Assembly: GCF_000319575.2 (NCBI RefSeq)
Contig: NC_021291.1
Span: forward strand, 310,001 to 374,000
Direction of reading: 5' to 3'
Source of the DNA: Spiribacter salinus M19-40
GTDB taxonomy: Bacteria > Pseudomonadota > Gammaproteobacteria > Nitrococcales > Nitrococcaceae
Length of the DNA stretch: 64,000 bases
The translations under genes and the position numbers were made by a program. Shown here piece after piece: positions 8,792 to 18,450 of the stretch (the stretch's first letter is position 1; each line of letters opens with the position of its first letter). The notes beneath the pieces are model-generated. The model did not search any database, had not been told where the DNA came from, and was given only the letters and a program-made list of their open reading frames with translations.

Positions 8792-9773
8792 CACCCAGTC
8801 GCCCCAGTACCGACTCGAATACGATGGCCATGCGCCGGCGGAACGACACACTGGGGTGATAGGTAAGGCTAATCAGCTCCATGCGCTCGCGGCGCTCGAG
8901 CAGCAGGTCATCGCTCGTGCCGAGGTCATCGACCAGTCCCAGTTCCAGCGCCCGCTCTCCCAGCCAGTGCTCGCCTGTGGCGACCTGATCGACGTCGAGG
9001 CGGGGGCGATAGCGCGCAATGTGATTGCGGAACAAGCTATGGACTTCCTGCAACGACTGGCGAAAGTGCGCTCGCCCCTCGTCGGTGTTCTCACCAAAGA
9101 CCGTGAGATCGCGCTTGTGCTCGCCGGCGGTGTGTAGCTCAAATTCGACGTCGTGGCGCTTGAGCAGGCCATGGAAGTTCGGTAGCTGTCCCACGACACC
9201 GATCGAGCCAATGATTGCGAACGGCGCGGCGACGATGCGATCGGCCACGCAGGCCATCAGATAACCGCCGCTGGCCGCGACGCGATCCACCGCAATGGTG
9301 AGGCGGATGCCTTTTTCGCGCAGCCGGGCCAGTTGACTCGCGGCAAGGCCATAACCCGGCACCATGCCGCCTGGGCTCTCGAGCCGCAGGAGGACCTCGT
9401 CATCGCGCTTTGCACTCGCGATGACTGCGCTGACCTCTTCGCGCAGGGCTTCCGTTGCGCTGGCGCGAATATCGCCCTCGAAGGTCAGCACGAATAAGCG
9501 CGGTAGCCGACCCTCGCCGGCCCGCTGGGTTTTTTGCTGGCGCCGGTCGCGCAGGCGCTTCAGCAGCCCTTTGCCGCTCTTGCGCGCGCCCTGATCGATG
9601 CGCTCAGCCATGTCTTTGTAGCGGCGGTTGAGCGGCTCGACTTCCAGGCGCTCGCGCTGGCGGTTGCGGCCCTTACCCGCCATACCGCCGAGCATGCCCA
9701 GCACCACGGCAAACGCCACCAGCAGGGTAAGCACCCGAGCGAGGAAAAGGGCATAATCCTGGATGAATTCCAT
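8760..9773 (-). CDS. sohB: Inner-membrane protease SohB (S49 family)
   Basis: SohB is a signal-peptide-peptidase-like serine protease anchored in the inner membrane. The 337 residues have one N-terminal helix (about 8-30), a basic linker (31-90) and an S49 domain. The catalytic Ser is S168 in AASGGYLMACVAD and the general-base Lys is K220 in GEHKRDLT. Both match the Ser-Lys dyad of SohB/SppA. An AAGGAG ribosome site precedes the ATG at 9773. It overlaps tusA at its 3' end. Confidence 0.94.
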   Translation of the reverse strand: MEFIQDYALFLARVLTLLVAFAVVLGMLGGMAGKGRNRQRERLEVEPLNRRYKDMAERIDQGARKSGKGLLKRLRDRRQQKTQRAGEGRLPRLFVLTFEGDIRASATEALREEVSAVIASAKRDDEVLLRLESPGGMVPGYGLAASQLARLREKGIRLTIAVDRVAASGGYLMACVADRIVAAPFAIIGSIGVVGQLPNFHGLLKRHDVEFELHTAGEHKRDLTVFGENTDEGRAHFRQSLQEVHSLFRNHIARYRPRLDVDQVATGEHWLGERALELGLVDDLGTSDDLLLERRERMELISLTYHPSVSFRRRMAIVFESVLGRLGVSPGLFEARK

Positions 9774-9843
9774 TCGTGGTCTCCTTGCGTCGAACCCAAC
9801 AGTCTACGCGAGCCAGCCACTGGGGTAAGCCTTAGAGTCATCC

Positions 9844-10140
9844 ATGAACCCGTGCATTTCGACACCGTTTTCCTATCGTGGCTGTGATGTGCTCACCCTG
9901 CGGCAGATCGACCGCATGAACGACACGGTTAAGGGCACGGCGTTTCGGGTGTTTAAGCGGGTACGGGGCGAGCTGGTGGAAGGTCAGGACTATTTTGTAC
10001 TCGACGCCCATGGAGACGAGCCTATCCTGGCGGCGCTCCACGCGGGTGATGCCGTCTACGCCAGTAGTCAGGTCATCGTGCTCCTCACGCAGACGGCCTA
10101 TGCCCGCATGCGGGCCACTGCTAATCTTCCCCGATCATGA
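9844..10140 (+). CDS. ORF6N-like (phage antirepressor-type) small protein
   Basis: This 98-residue protein carries the pattern LTLRQID, then GTAFRVFKR, then LVEGQDYFVL and a late VLLTQTAYARM. That order resembles the ORF6N/KilA-N-type DNA-binding domain found in phage antirepressors. It has no partner domain, so it is a stand-alone module. It lies directly upstream of the CtaG-type assembly gene, overlapping its start by four bases, and is divergent from sohB. A good ribosome site is not seen before the ATG at 9844; a GTG start at 9888 is an alternative. Function is unknown, and the family assignment rests on motif resemblance. Confidence 0.55.
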   Translation: MNPCISTPFSYRGCDVLTLRQIDRMNDTVKGTAFRVFKRVRGELVEGQDYFVLDAHGDEPILAALHAGDAVYASSQVIVLLTQTAYARMRATANLPRS

Positions 10141-10955
10141 TGACGCTGATTGAATGGCTGAGGCCGTGGGAGCCTTCTGCGCCGGTATTTATCGCCTGTG
10201 TCCTTGCCGTGGTGATCTACGTCACTGGCATGCTGCGCGGTGCAACCCCGGGGTTCTGGTCGGCGCTGTCGTATTTCGTGGGCGTCGGGCTTATCTATCT
10301 CGTGACCCAGACGCACTACGATTACTACTCGCAGTATCTGTTTTCGGCTCACCGCCTACAGCATTTGATTTTGCATCACCTGGGTCCGTTTCTGATTGCG
10401 CTGGCGATGCCAACGAGCGTGTTCGCCACCGCCATGCCCGTCGCCTGGCGGCGCTGGCCGGCTGGCCGGCTTGCCCCGGTTTTCCACGTGCTGAAGCTAG
10501 GCTACCGGATGCTGCAGCAGCCGTTCATCGCGGGGTTCCTGTTTGTTGGGCTGATCTACTTCTGGCTGACTCCGGAGATCCACTTCGACGCCATGCTGAG
10601 TGTGGATCGCTACTGGTTCATGAACTGGACGATGGCGGTGGATGGGCTGCTGTTCTGGTGGCTCATCTTCGAGCGCGGCGGCCAAGGCGTGACGCCGCGG
10701 CTGTCACCGGGCAAGCGGATTTTGGTGCTGGCGCTTATCATGCCGCCGCAGATCGCGCTGGGCGCCTACATCACCTTTAGCGATCAGAACCTCTTCGAGA
10801 TTTATGACGTCTGCGGTCGGGCCTTTCCCATCTCGCCGATGCTTGATCAGCAGATAGGTGGGCTGATTACCTGGATTCCTGCGGCCATGATGAGTGTTAT
10901 CGCAGCGGTGATTGTCCTCGCCTTCCGCCTGGAGAGAGATGATGAGAGACGCTGA
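10137..10955 (+). CDS. Cytochrome c oxidase assembly factor, caa3_CtaG family
   Basis: This integral membrane protein of 272 residues with about seven helices belongs to the Bacillus-type CtaG family (caa3_CtaG), which supports CuB formation in oxidases. It is unrelated in sequence to proteobacterial Cox11. The His-rich segment around residues 60-81 (H60, H72, H76, H80, H81) matches the family's conserved metal-binding histidines. It overlaps the ORF6N-like gene at its start and the Sco gene at its end, forming an assembly mini-operon. Because no cox11 is present in the oxidase cluster, this protein is a likely functional substitute. Confidence 0.88.
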   Translation: MMTLIEWLRPWEPSAPVFIACVLAVVIYVTGMLRGATPGFWSALSYFVGVGLIYLVTQTHYDYYSQYLFSAHRLQHLILHHLGPFLIALAMPTSVFATAMPVAWRRWPAGRLAPVFHVLKLGYRMLQQPFIAGFLFVGLIYFWLTPEIHFDAMLSVDRYWFMNWTMAVDGLLFWWLIFERGGQGVTPRLSPGKRILVLALIMPPQIALGAYITFSDQNLFEIYDVCGRAFPISPMLDQQIGGLITWIPAAMMSVIAAVIVLAFRLERDDERR

Positions 10956-11577
10956 TTCGATGTTCCCCTGTCGTCCCCGCCGCGCGTGGGCCAGGGCCTG
11001 TATGTTTGTGGTGCTGGCGGCACTGGTGTTGGCGGGCTGTGGCGGTGAAGACTACGAAACCAAGGGTATTGAGGGGCTGCTGCCCACCCTGGCGTTCGAG
11101 CTGCAAAGCGAGACGGGCGAGACCATTACGGAGGCCGATTTTGCTGGCGCACCGACGGTGGTGTTTTTCGGGTTTACCAACTGCCCGGATGTCTGCCCCA
11201 CGGCCATGGCCCGCATTGCGGCAGCCACTGAGGCCGCGGGTGCGTCACTGGATGGCGAGTTGCAGGTGTTGTTCGTGTCTGTGGACCCCGGCCGAGACGA
11301 CCCGGAGCGGCTGGCCCGCTATACCGATTTCTTCAGTGACCGGGTGACCGGCGCCACGGCTGATGTGCCGACGCTCAAGACGCTGACGAAGCGCTATCGC
11401 GCCACCTTTGGTTATGACGAGCCCAACGAGTTCGGTGACTACAACGTGTCGCACGCCAGTGCGATGTACGTGTTTGACGCCAAAGGCGAAGCGCGCGCCC
11501 TGTTCCGTCCCTCGGACAGCGTGGCCGCAATGGCCGCTGATTTGCGGCGCATCGGCCAGCAGCGGGACCGCTCCTAG
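10942..11577 (+). CDS. SCO1/SenC family copper chaperone lipoprotein
   Basis: Sco proteins deliver copper to or reduce the CuA site of subunit II. The ATG at 10942 is preferred because a GGAGAGAG site lies seven bases upstream; an in-frame TTG at 10912 lies deeper in the upstream gene. The 211-residue protein has a lipoprotein signal (LVLAGC, lipid Cys C33) and a thioredoxin fold. The copper ligands are visible: C81 and C85 in CPDVCP, and H171 in [12 protein letters not shown]. It starts inside the end of the CtaG-type gene, so the two are coupled. It converges on ilvD with a four-base overlap. Confidence 0.94.
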   Translation: MRDADSMFPCRPRRAWARACMFVVLAALVLAGCGGEDYETKGIEGLLPTLAFELQSETGETITEADFAGAPTVVFFGFTNCPDVCPTAMARIAAATEAAGASLDGELQVLFVSVDPGRDDPERLARYTDFFSDRVTGATADVPTLKTLTKRYRATFGYDEPNEFGDYNVSHASAMYVFDAKGEARALFRPSDSVAAMAADLRRIGQQRDRS

Positions 11578-13265
11578 TGGTCGAAGAGATCCTTGTCAGT
11601 CACTGCGCCGTAAGAGGCTGAGCTGACGAGTTTGGCAAACTTGCCGAGCACGCCCCGGCGGTAGTTCGGTGGCCGGGGGGTCCATTGGGCCCGCCGCGCA
11701 TCCAGCGTGGCCGTGTCCACCTTCACCTCCAGCAGATTCTGATCGGCGTCGATCACAACGGTGTCGCCTTCCTCTACCAGCCCGATATTGCCACCCGTTG
11801 CGGCTTCTGGGGCGACATGGCCAACCACCATGCCGTAGGTGCCGCCGGAGAACCGCCCATCGGTGATCAGGCCCACCGAGTCACCCAGCCCACGGCCGAT
11901 AATCGCCGAGGTGGGGGCCAGCATCTCGCGCATACCGGGGCCGCCCACGGGACCCTCATAGCGAATGATCAGGACGTCACCGGCCCGAATCTGATCATCC
12001 AGGATGGCCTCCATCGCAAGCTCTTCAGAGTCGAATACCCGCGCGGGGCCCTCGATGCGCCGATTTTTAATGCCGCTGATTTTTGCGACGGCTCCGCCTT
12101 CTGCCAGATTGCCCCGCAGGATGGCCAGATGGCCTTCGGGGTACATCGGGTTGTCAAAGCCTCGGATGATGTCTTGATCAGCCGGCGGCGTCTCGGGCAC
12201 CTCGGCGAGGAGTTCCTCGATGGTTTGGCCGGTGATGGTCATGCACTCGCCATGAAGGAGGCCTTTGGCCAGCAGCATTTTCATGACCTGAGGGGTGCCA
12301 CCGACATCATGGAACTCGCTGGTGACATAGCGCCCGGAGGGTTTGAGATCGCAAAGCACCGGCACCTGGCGCCGAATGCGCTCGATGTCATCAATGGACA
12401 GGTCCACCTCGCAGGCATTGGCGATGGCCAGGAAATGCAGCACAGCGTTGGTTGAGCCGCCCACGGCCATCAACAGGCTCAGACCATTCTCGAAGGCCTT
12501 GCGGGTCATGATGTCCCGGGGCAGCCGCTGATGGTGGATCGCATCGACCAGCACCTCGGCCGATCGTGCCGCGACCGTATGCGACTCCTCATCGACAGCC
12601 GATACGGTGCTGGAGCCCATCAGGCTCATGCCCATGGCCTCGAAGGCGCTCGACATGGTGTTGGCGGTATACATCCCGCCACAGGAGCCGGCGCCGGGGC
12701 AGGCATTCATTTCGACGCCCTTGAGATCGTCATCGGATAGCCGACCGGCAGCCGCCTCACCCACCGCCTCAAAGGCACTCACGATGGTGAGATCCTTGCC
12801 TTTGTAGTGCCCCGGCTTGATCGTGCCGCCGTAGACAAAGATCGCTGGGATATTGAGGCGCGCGATCGCAATCATCGCACCGGGCATGTTCTTGTCGCAG
12901 CCACCGGTGGCGAGCACGCCATCCAGGCTCTGGCCATTGCAGACCGTCTCGATGGAGTCGGCAATCACCTCCCGGGAAACCAGGGAGTACTTCATGCCCT
13001 CGGTGCCCATCGAGATGCCATCCGAGATCGTGATCGTGCCGAACATCACCGGCATGGCCCCGGCGCTGCGCAGTGCGTCGCTGGCGCGCTCGGCCTGAGC
13101 ACCAATGCCGAGGTTGCAGGGCGTGATCGTGCTGTGCGCGTTGCCGACACCGACGATCGGTTTGGAGAAGTCCTCATCGCCAAAGCCGGCGGCCCGCATC
13201 ATCGCGCGGTTGGGAGTGCGGGCGAGGCCCTCGGTGGTCACGCGGCTGCGGCGATTGTCGGCCAT
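11574..13265 (-). CDS. ilvD: Dihydroxy-acid dehydratase
   Basis: It dehydrates 2,3-dihydroxy acids in valine, leucine and isoleucine biosynthesis and uses an Fe-S cluster and Mg2+. The start at 13265 has a GAGGAAAG ribosome site three bases upstream and gives the standard length of 563 residues beginning MADNRRSR. Cluster cysteines appear in GGCDKNMPG and [19 protein letters not shown]. The C-terminal half carries [10 protein letters not shown], typical of the IlvD/Edd family. It is a single-gene unit divergent from zapE; no leader peptide or attenuator is visible in the 144-base gap. Confidence 0.97.
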   Translation of the reverse strand: MADNRRSRVTTEGLARTPNRAMMRAAGFGDEDFSKPIVGVGNAHSTITPCNLGIGAQAERASDALRSAGAMPVMFGTITISDGISMGTEGMKYSLVSREVIADSIETVCNGQSLDGVLATGGCDKNMPGAMIAIARLNIPAIFVYGGTIKPGHYKGKDLTIVSAFEAVGEAAAGRLSDDDLKGVEMNACPGAGSCGGMYTANTMSSAFEAMGMSLMGSSTVSAVDEESHTVAARSAEVLVDAIHHQRLPRDIMTRKAFENGLSLLMAVGGSTNAVLHFLAIANACEVDLSIDDIERIRRQVPVLCDLKPSGRYVTSEFHDVGGTPQVMKMLLAKGLLHGECMTITGQTIEELLAEVPETPPADQDIIRGFDNPMYPEGHLAILRGNLAEGGAVAKISGIKNRRIEGPARVFDSEELAMEAILDDQIRAGDVLIIRYEGPVGGPGMREMLAPTSAIIGRGLGDSVGLITDGRFSGGTYGMVVGHVAPEAATGGNIGLVEEGDTVVIDADQNLLEVKVDTATLDARRAQWTPRPPNYRRGVLGKFAKLVSSASYGAVTDKDLFDH

Positions 13266-13409
13266 GGTCTTTCCTCGGGCTGGATGGGTGTTCGGTTCAA
13301 ACGGGCAAAATACGAAACTCCTGGCGCGCTGGCAATCATTGCGGGTCCGGATCAAGCACCAGTCATGGCATACTCTCCCGCAGACGCCTGCTTTTCGTGA
13401 ACGGTTGCT

Positions 13410-14510
13410 GTGACCACGCCGAGTGCCCGCTACGCTGCTGACCTGACTGACGGGGGGTTCCTTGAGGACTCGGCGCAACAGGCTGCCGTGGTGGCGCTGG
13501 ATCAGCTCTACCATCAGCTATTGGCCGAGCGCGGCAAGTCGTCCCATGGGCTCAAGGGCCTATTCTCTCGCCGATCGCGTCAGCCCGCGGTCGTTCCGGG
13601 GCTTTATCTCTGGGGTGGCGTTGGCCGCGGCAAGACCTATCTCATGGATACCTTCTACGAGTGTTTGCCGGCCTCCATCGGCAAGCGTCGGGCGCATTTC
13701 CACCGATTTATGCAGTCCGCCCACGAGCGTCTTCGGGTGCTTCGCGAACAGCCGGATCCCTTGCGCCGTCTGGCCGATGAATGGTCACAGGAAGTCCGCG
13801 TCCTGTGCTTTGACGAGTTTTTTGTCAGTGATATCGCCGATGCAATGATTCTCTCCGGGTTGTTGCATGGCCTGGTGGAGGCGGGCGTCACCCTGGTGGC
13901 GACCTCGAATGTTAGTCCATCCGGGCTCTACGAAGGCGGTTTGCAGCGGGAGCGGTTTCTCCCGGCCATCGATTTGCTTGAGCGCACGACCCGGGTGCTG
14001 AATGTCGACGGGGGCACGGACTACCGTTTGCGTCTACTCAGCCGTGCGCCGATCTACCATGTGCCAGCAGACGCCCGGGCAGAAGCGGCCATGGCCAATA
14101 GCTTCGAGCAGCTCTGCCCTGAGCGCGAGCATGCCGAGCCCGTTTTAACGATCAACCATCGCCAGATCCCGGCTCGCGGTTTGGGCGATGGCGTGCTGTG
14201 GGCCGGGTTTGAGGCGCTTTGTGAGGGCCCCCGCAATACCGATGATTACGTGGAAATCGCCCGGCAGTTTCATACTGTCCTGATTTCCGGGGTGCCGATC
14301 CTGGACCGGGAGTGCGAGGACGCGGCCCGGCGCTTCATTGCCCTGGTCGATGAGTTCTATGATCACGGCGTCAAACTCATTCTCTCAGCGACGGCGGATG
14401 TCGACTGGCTATATCGCGGGTATCACCTGCGATTCGAGTTTCGTCGCACGGTGTCGCGCCTGCAGGAGATGCAGTCATACGAATACCTGGGCAGTCCGCA
14501 CCGACCCTGA
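13410..14510 (+). CDS. zapE: Cell division ATPase ZapE (AFG1-like)
   Basis: ZapE is a P-loop ATPase that associates with FtsZ rings, and relatives act in protein quality control. The 366 residues start at a GTG codon. Walker A is GGVGRGKT (residues 69-76) and Walker B is VLCFDEF (about 131-137), followed by [11 protein letters not shown], a hallmark of the AFG1 family. The C-terminal domain ends with [11 protein letters not shown], also typical. Its stop borders the AT-rich intergenic region with DnaA boxes. Confidence 0.94.
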   Translation: MTTPSARYAADLTDGGFLEDSAQQAAVVALDQLYHQLLAERGKSSHGLKGLFSRRSRQPAVVPGLYLWGGVGRGKTYLMDTFYECLPASIGKRRAHFHRFMQSAHERLRVLREQPDPLRRLADEWSQEVRVLCFDEFFVSDIADAMILSGLLHGLVEAGVTLVATSNVSPSGLYEGGLQRERFLPAIDLLERTTRVLNVDGGTDYRLRLLSRAPIYHVPADARAEAAMANSFEQLCPEREHAEPVLTINHRQIPARGLGDGVLWAGFEALCEGPRNTDDYVEIARQFHTVLISGVPILDRECEDAARRFIALVDEFYDHGVKLILSATADVDWLYRGYHLRFEFRRTVSRLQEMQSYEYLGSPHRP

Positions 14511-14732
14511 GCATTTGTCCCCAAAGCCTGTGGATAACTCTGTGGACTATCGGGGGGATGAACGCTGCAAGCGTTGTTATGACAAGGGTGCTGTTAGATC
14601 GGCTAATTCTTAACCAAAGCATAAAAGCCAATAAAAACAGTCATTTACTAACATACGTGAGCAATCAATAAGTTAGCGCACACATGCAAGATTCTTTGGC
14701 TGAAAGATGTGCATAACCGCGTCTGTCAAGCC
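14511..14732. other. AT-rich convergent intergenic region with DnaA boxes
   Basis: This 222-base gap lies between the 3' ends of zapE and the HDAC-family gene, so no promoter is required here. By hand count it is about 44% GC, and its core (14591-14710) about 36%, far below the flanking genes. Two exact DnaA-box sequences, TGTGGATAA (14529-14537) and TGTGCATAA (14708-14716), flank the AT-rich core in the same orientation. A 7/9 match, TGTGGACTA (14541-14549), follows the first after three bases. A small hairpin (AACGCT-GCA-AGCGTT, 14562-14576) has no T-run. No gene is visible. Confidence 0.6.
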
Positions 14733-15656
14733 CTACCGTAAGAGCGCGGCGACGTGCTGTGAGACCCCACGGGACAACGCTCCGAGGTCATAGCCGCCCT
14801 CTAGCATTGAGCAGATGTGCCCCCCGCAACAATAATTTGCCACCGCGACCAATTCGTCGGTGATCCAGCCAAAATCGTCGGCCCCCAGGGACAGGCCGGC
14901 GAGCGGGTCCTCGGCCGCCGCATCAAAACCGGCGGAAATAATCAGCAACTCCGGATCGAAGTCGATCAAGGCTGCGATGGCCTCGCCATGAAACTGCTGG
15001 CGGTAGGCTGCCGAATCCGTGCCTTCGGCCAACGGGAGGTTGAGGATGTTGCCGGGCAGATTGTCCTGGCGACTGCCCGTTCCGGGGAAGAGGGGGTATT
15101 GGTGCAGGGAAAGGTAGAACAACCCAGGCATGTTGGCGAACATCGCCTGTGTGCCATTGCCGTGATGGACATCAAAATCGACCACGGCGACGCGCTGAAC
15201 ACCATGGTTGACCTGCGCATGACGGGCGGCAATGGCCACGTTATTGAACAGACAAAACCCCATTGATTCACCAGGCTCGGCGTGATGCCCGGGTGGACGG
15301 ACCGCACAGAAAACCCGCCGCGCCTCGCCGGTCTGGATGGCATCAACCGCCTGGATACCCGCGCCTGCGGCACGCAGCGCCGCTTCAGCAGAGCCGGGTG
15401 AAACCACGGTGTCAGCGTTCAGCTGTGCCCGCCCCTCAAGCGGGACGCAGTCCAGAATGGTCTGGATGTAGTCGATCTCGTGCACCCGGGCGAGGGCCTC
15501 TGGTTGGGCAAGCGCCGCTTCGTGGCGCTGGAGGTCGGCAAAGGTCGGGTCATCCAGGCTGTCCAGTACGGTTTTTAGACGCTCGATACGCTCGGGGTGC
15601 CCTGGACCGGTGTCATGAGTCAGGCACGCGTCATGAGTTAGCAACCAGGTGGACAT
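14733..15656 (-). CDS. Histone deacetylase/AcuC-AphA family hydrolase
   Basis: Bacterial members of this zinc-dependent family hydrolyse acetyl-lysine, acetylpolyamines or other amides. The start at 15656 gives 307 residues beginning MSTWLLTHDACL; the longer open frame upstream lacks family similarity. Catalytic H124-H125 (RPPGHHAEP) and the zinc ligands D162, H164 (DFDVHHGNGTQ) and D245 (SAGFDAAAEDP) are all present, so it should be active. It starts four bases after the DUF4426 gene and ends the long minus-strand gene run. In Pseudomonas the corresponding position after DUF4426 is held by an ITPase gene (rdgB). The substrate cannot be read from sequence. Confidence 0.9.
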   Translation of the reverse strand: MSTWLLTHDACLTHDTGPGHPERIERLKTVLDSLDDPTFADLQRHEAALAQPEALARVHEIDYIQTILDCVPLEGRAQLNADTVVSPGSAEAALRAAGAGIQAVDAIQTGEARRVFCAVRPPGHHAEPGESMGFCLFNNVAIAARHAQVNHGVQRVAVVDFDVHHGNGTQAMFANMPGLFYLSLHQYPLFPGTGSRQDNLPGNILNLPLAEGTDSAAYRQQFHGEAIAALIDFDPELLIISAGFDAAAEDPLAGLSLGADDFGWITDELVAVANYCCGGHICSMLEGGYDLGALSRGVSQHVAALLR

Positions 15657-15660
15657 CGAT

Positions 15661-16107
15661 TCAGTCGACGCCCGGCACGGCCTGACGAAAACGCACCGCG
15701 TAGGGTCCGCCCGGGCCATGCGGGTTCACCATGAGCTCGAAATTGAGGCTTTCATCAGGTTCGTAATCGAAGGTGCCAATGTAGGAGACCCAATCGTCCT
15801 CGCGGACCCGTTGCGCCGGGATATCACGGAGGTCTTCACGATCGTCGCGAACCCCGATCTCGACACTGGCCGGCACCGGTTGGCCATCCTGCAATACGGT
15901 GATCATGACCAGCGCCTTCGTGCGGCTACGCAGTATTCCATAGCTTTCCGCAACGCTCGGATTCAGCGATCCGGTGGGTATCGCGTTGTAGTGCACCTCG
16001 TAGTCATCAAAGGTCTCTGCCCGCTGGGCACTGGCCGTGATCGCCAGTGCGAGGAGCATCAGCGCAGTCGATCGAACCAGAAACCGGTGCATGGTTGTCA
16101 TGGCCAC
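15661..16107 (-). CDS. DUF4426 domain periplasmic protein
   Basis: The 148-residue protein has an N-terminal signal sequence (about 1-27, ending near ASAQRAE) and a compact beta-rich domain. Its position directly after metW and its length match the DUF4426 family, which is nearly always adjacent to metX-metW in gammaproteobacteria. Conserved-looking segments are YEVHYNAIPTG near the N-terminus and a Pro/Gly-rich C-terminal strand. Function is unknown. It lies six bases from metW and is very probably co-transcribed with it. Confidence 0.82.
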   Translation of the reverse strand: MAMTTMHRFLVRSTALMLLALAITASAQRAETFDDYEVHYNAIPTGSLNPSVAESYGILRSRTKALVMITVLQDGQPVPASVEIGVRDDREDLRDIPAQRVREDDWVSYIGTFDYEPDESLNFELMVNPHGPGGPYAVRFRQAVPGVD

Positions 16108-16113
16108 CTCCCA

Positions 16114-16716
16114 TCAGGCACGACAGATTCGGTAGAGCGCGATTTCCCCGAACAGATTGGGCATGAACCCGCCGATCAGAGGCCGCTTTAGATCATGAGA
16201 TAACACGCGCCGCTCAATAATGTGAATACCCAGCGCCTCGCAGAGCGCTTCGAAGTCACGAATGGTGCAGAAGTGGATGTTGGGCGTTTCGTACCAAGCG
16301 TAGGACAGGGCCTCGCTCATGGGCATGCGCCCGCGTACGGCGATATGCCAGCGCAGCCGGTAATGGGCAAAGTTCGGAAACGTCACGATGCCCGTGCGCC
16401 CAACCCGCATCATCTCGCTTAAAAGCTGATCAGGCCGCTGCACCGCCTGGAGGGTCTGGGTCATGATGACCTGATCGAACGCATCGTCTTCAAAATCAGC
16501 CAGGCCCTTATCGAGATCGCTCTCAATGACGTTAATGCCATTGGCAATGCTCTGGCTGATCCCTTCAGGGTCAATTTCCAGGCCGTAGCCGGTGGCACGG
16601 CGCTGCTCGAACAGATGCCGCAGTAGCAGGCCATCACCGCAGCCAAGGTCAAGCACCCGCTGCCCCTCTTCGACCCAGTTGGCCACGATTTCGAGGTCGG
16701 CACGCAGTGGACTCAT
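16114..16716 (-). CDS. metW: Methionine biosynthesis protein MetW
   Basis: MetW is a class I methyltransferase-fold protein that acts with MetX in methionine synthesis. The 200 residues have the SAM-type glycine motif [11 protein letters not shown] (about 20-30) and the later [15 protein letters not shown] segment typical of MetW. The ATG overlaps the metX stop (ATGA), so MetX and MetW are made in step. A dedicated methylation product has not been assigned to the family; it is generally treated as a MetX partner. Confidence 0.94.
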   Translation of the reverse strand: MSPLRADLEIVANWVEEGQRVLDLGCGDGLLLRHLFEQRRATGYGLEIDPEGISQSIANGINVIESDLDKGLADFEDDAFDQVIMTQTLQAVQRPDQLLSEMMRVGRTGIVTFPNFAHYRLRWHIAVRGRMPMSEALSYAWYETPNIHFCTIRDFEALCEALGIHIIERRVLSHDLKRPLIGGFMPNLFGEIALYRICRA

Positions 16717-17867
16717 GCCCCCACCTCCTCGGCCACGCGGTTCATGTACGCGCCAAAGACCTCTTGATAGCGCGGCACCGGCATGAGGAAGGCATCATGA
16801 CCATGGTCCGCCTCGATTTCCGCGTAACTGACGCGTTTGTTGATATCGAGCAGGGCGCGAACAATCTCGTGAGAGGCAGCCGGTGGAAAGCGCCAGTCGC
16901 TGGTAAACGAGGCCACGAAAAAGGGTGCGGTCGTTCGTGCGAGTGCTTTCGACAGATCACCGCCGGTGGCAGCGGCTGGATCGAAGTAATCCAGCGCCTT
17001 GGTCATAAGCAAATAGGTGTTGGCATCAAAGCGGTCCACAAAGGACTCTCCCTGGTGGCGCAGATAGCTCTCGACCTCGAATTCAACGCCGTAGTGAAAT
17101 CCGAACGCGCCGCGTTCGTCGCGACGCTCGCGGCCAAATTTCTCTCCCATGGCGGCTTCGGAGAGATAGGTTATATGCCCGAGCATGCGGGCAAGCATGA
17201 GCCCCGTGCGCGGCCGGTCACCGGTCAGTGCGTAGCGGCCTTCATGAAAATCGGGGTCAGAGCGGATGGCTTGGCGCGCGACTTCGTTAAAGGCGATGTT
17301 CTGGGCGGACAGACGCGGCGCGGCAGCGATGACGATCGCGTGCCCGATGCGCTCTGGCAGATCGATCGCCCACTGCAGCGCCTGCATACCGCCCAGACTG
17401 CCACCCGCCACCGCGGCCCAGCGCTCGATGCCCAGGTGATCGGCAAGGCGTGCCTGGGTGCGCACCCAGTCGCCCACGGTGACGAGGGGGAAGTCGGCAC
17501 CGTAGGCTTGTCCGGTCGCAGGGTCTTCACTGGTGGGCCCGGTGGAGCCGTGACAGCCACCGAGGTTGTTGCTGCACACCACAAAAAAGCGGTTGGTATC
17601 GAGTGGCTTGCCGGGACCGATGCACGCCTCCCACCAACCCGGCTTGCGCGCATCTTCGCTGTCATAGCCCGCGGCATGATGGTTACCGGACAGGGCATGA
17701 CAGACCAGGATGGCATTCGTGGCGTCGGCGTTGAGGACCCCGTAGGTCTCGTAGGCGAGCGTATAGCCGGGCAGCTCGCGGCCGCATTCGAGCAGGAGCG
17801 GCTCGTCGAAGCGGACGGACTGTGGACTGACGCGTCCGACGGAGTCTGCAGGCAGAGTCGCCGCCAT
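16713..17867 (-). CDS. metX: Homoserine O-acyltransferase MetX
   Basis: It activates homoserine with an acetyl or succinyl group for methionine synthesis. This alpha/beta-hydrolase-fold enzyme has 384 residues. The nucleophile is S157 in AGGSLGGMQ, and the triad is completed by a C-terminal Asp (after FTSDWRFPP) and the His of ADHGHDAF. The family typically has Met where this protein has Leu158, a conservative change. Sequence alone does not settle acetyl versus succinyl specificity; members partnered with MetW in gammaproteobacteria are often succinyltransferases. It lies two bases from yggT. Confidence 0.95.
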   Translation of the reverse strand: MAATLPADSVGRVSPQSVRFDEPLLLECGRELPGYTLAYETYGVLNADATNAILVCHALSGNHHAAGYDSEDARKPGWWEACIGPGKPLDTNRFFVVCSNNLGGCHGSTGPTSEDPATGQAYGADFPLVTVGDWVRTQARLADHLGIERWAAVAGGSLGGMQALQWAIDLPERIGHAIVIAAAPRLSAQNIAFNEVARQAIRSDPDFHEGRYALTGDRPRTGLMLARMLGHITYLSEAAMGEKFGRERRDERGAFGFHYGVEFEVESYLRHQGESFVDRFDANTYLLMTKALDYFDPAAATGGDLSKALARTTAPFFVASFTSDWRFPPAASHEIVRALLDINKRVSYAEIEADHGHDAFLMPVPRYQEVFGAYMNRVAEEVGA

Positions 17868-17869
17868 CG

Positions 17870-18448
17870 CTACATCATCAGCCCGGGGGCGATTCGATCA
17901 AGCGGCGGGAGCACCAGCATTTTCACCACCTGGATGGCGATGATCGCGGCCAACGGCGAGAGGTCAACGCCGGCAACCGGGGGCAGCACCGAGCGGATCG
18001 GCCGGATCACCGGTTCGGTCAGGCTGAGCAAAACCGTGGTCGCCGGGTTGTAATCATTGGGGCTGACCCAGGAGAGGATCGCCCGGACAACAATGGCCAC
18101 CAGGTAGAGGTTAAGCAGCAGGCTGATCAGTTCTGCGGGTGTGCGCAGCAAAAGGTAGTCCACCCGTGGCGTCACGCCGGCGATCACCATCAACGCGGCA
18201 AGCCCCAGCATCTGCAGCAGAATCATCAGGACAACGGCAGACAGATCGATGCCGCCCCAGCCCGGGATCAGCCGCCGGAACGGTGCGAGCAGCGGTTGGG
18301 TGATGCGAACGAGGAACTGGGAGAGCGGGTTGTAGAAATCCGCGCGTGCCCACTGGAGCAGGAAACGCAGCATGACCGCCATGATGTACAGGCTAAAGAT
18401 CGTATCAACGAGAAACGCCAGTGGCGTCGCGAGGTAGCCGGATCCCAT
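17870..18448 (-). CDS. yggT: YggT family integral membrane protein
   Basis: The 192-residue protein contains two copies of the YggT repeat, each with a hydrophobic hairpin followed by a loop of the form [21 protein letters not shown] or [20 protein letters not shown]. Three to five membrane segments are predicted. YggT proteins are conserved next to proC and have been linked to osmotic tolerance and membrane organisation, but no mechanism is established. Two bases separate it from proC, in the usual order yggS-proC-yggT. Confidence 0.92.
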   Translation of the reverse strand: MGSGYLATPLAFLVDTIFSLYIMAVMLRFLLQWARADFYNPLSQFLVRITQPLLAPFRRLIPGWGGIDLSAVVLMILLQMLGLAALMVIAGVTPRVDYLLLRTPAELISLLLNLYLVAIVVRAILSWVSPNDYNPATTVLLSLTEPVIRPIRSVLPPVAGVDLSPLAAIIAIQVVKMLVLPPLDRIAPGLMM

Positions 18449-18450
18449 GG

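Noticed and set aside
14511-14732. Possible dif recombination site in the AT-rich gap
   Set aside because: Half-site-like pieces (GTGCATAA, TAACATA) occur, but the XerC and XerD arms are not paired with a six-base spacer.
16707-18053. A 448-codon plus-strand open frame antisense to metX
   Set aside because: MetX on the other strand has a complete catalytic triad; the antisense frame has no ribosome site or family motif.
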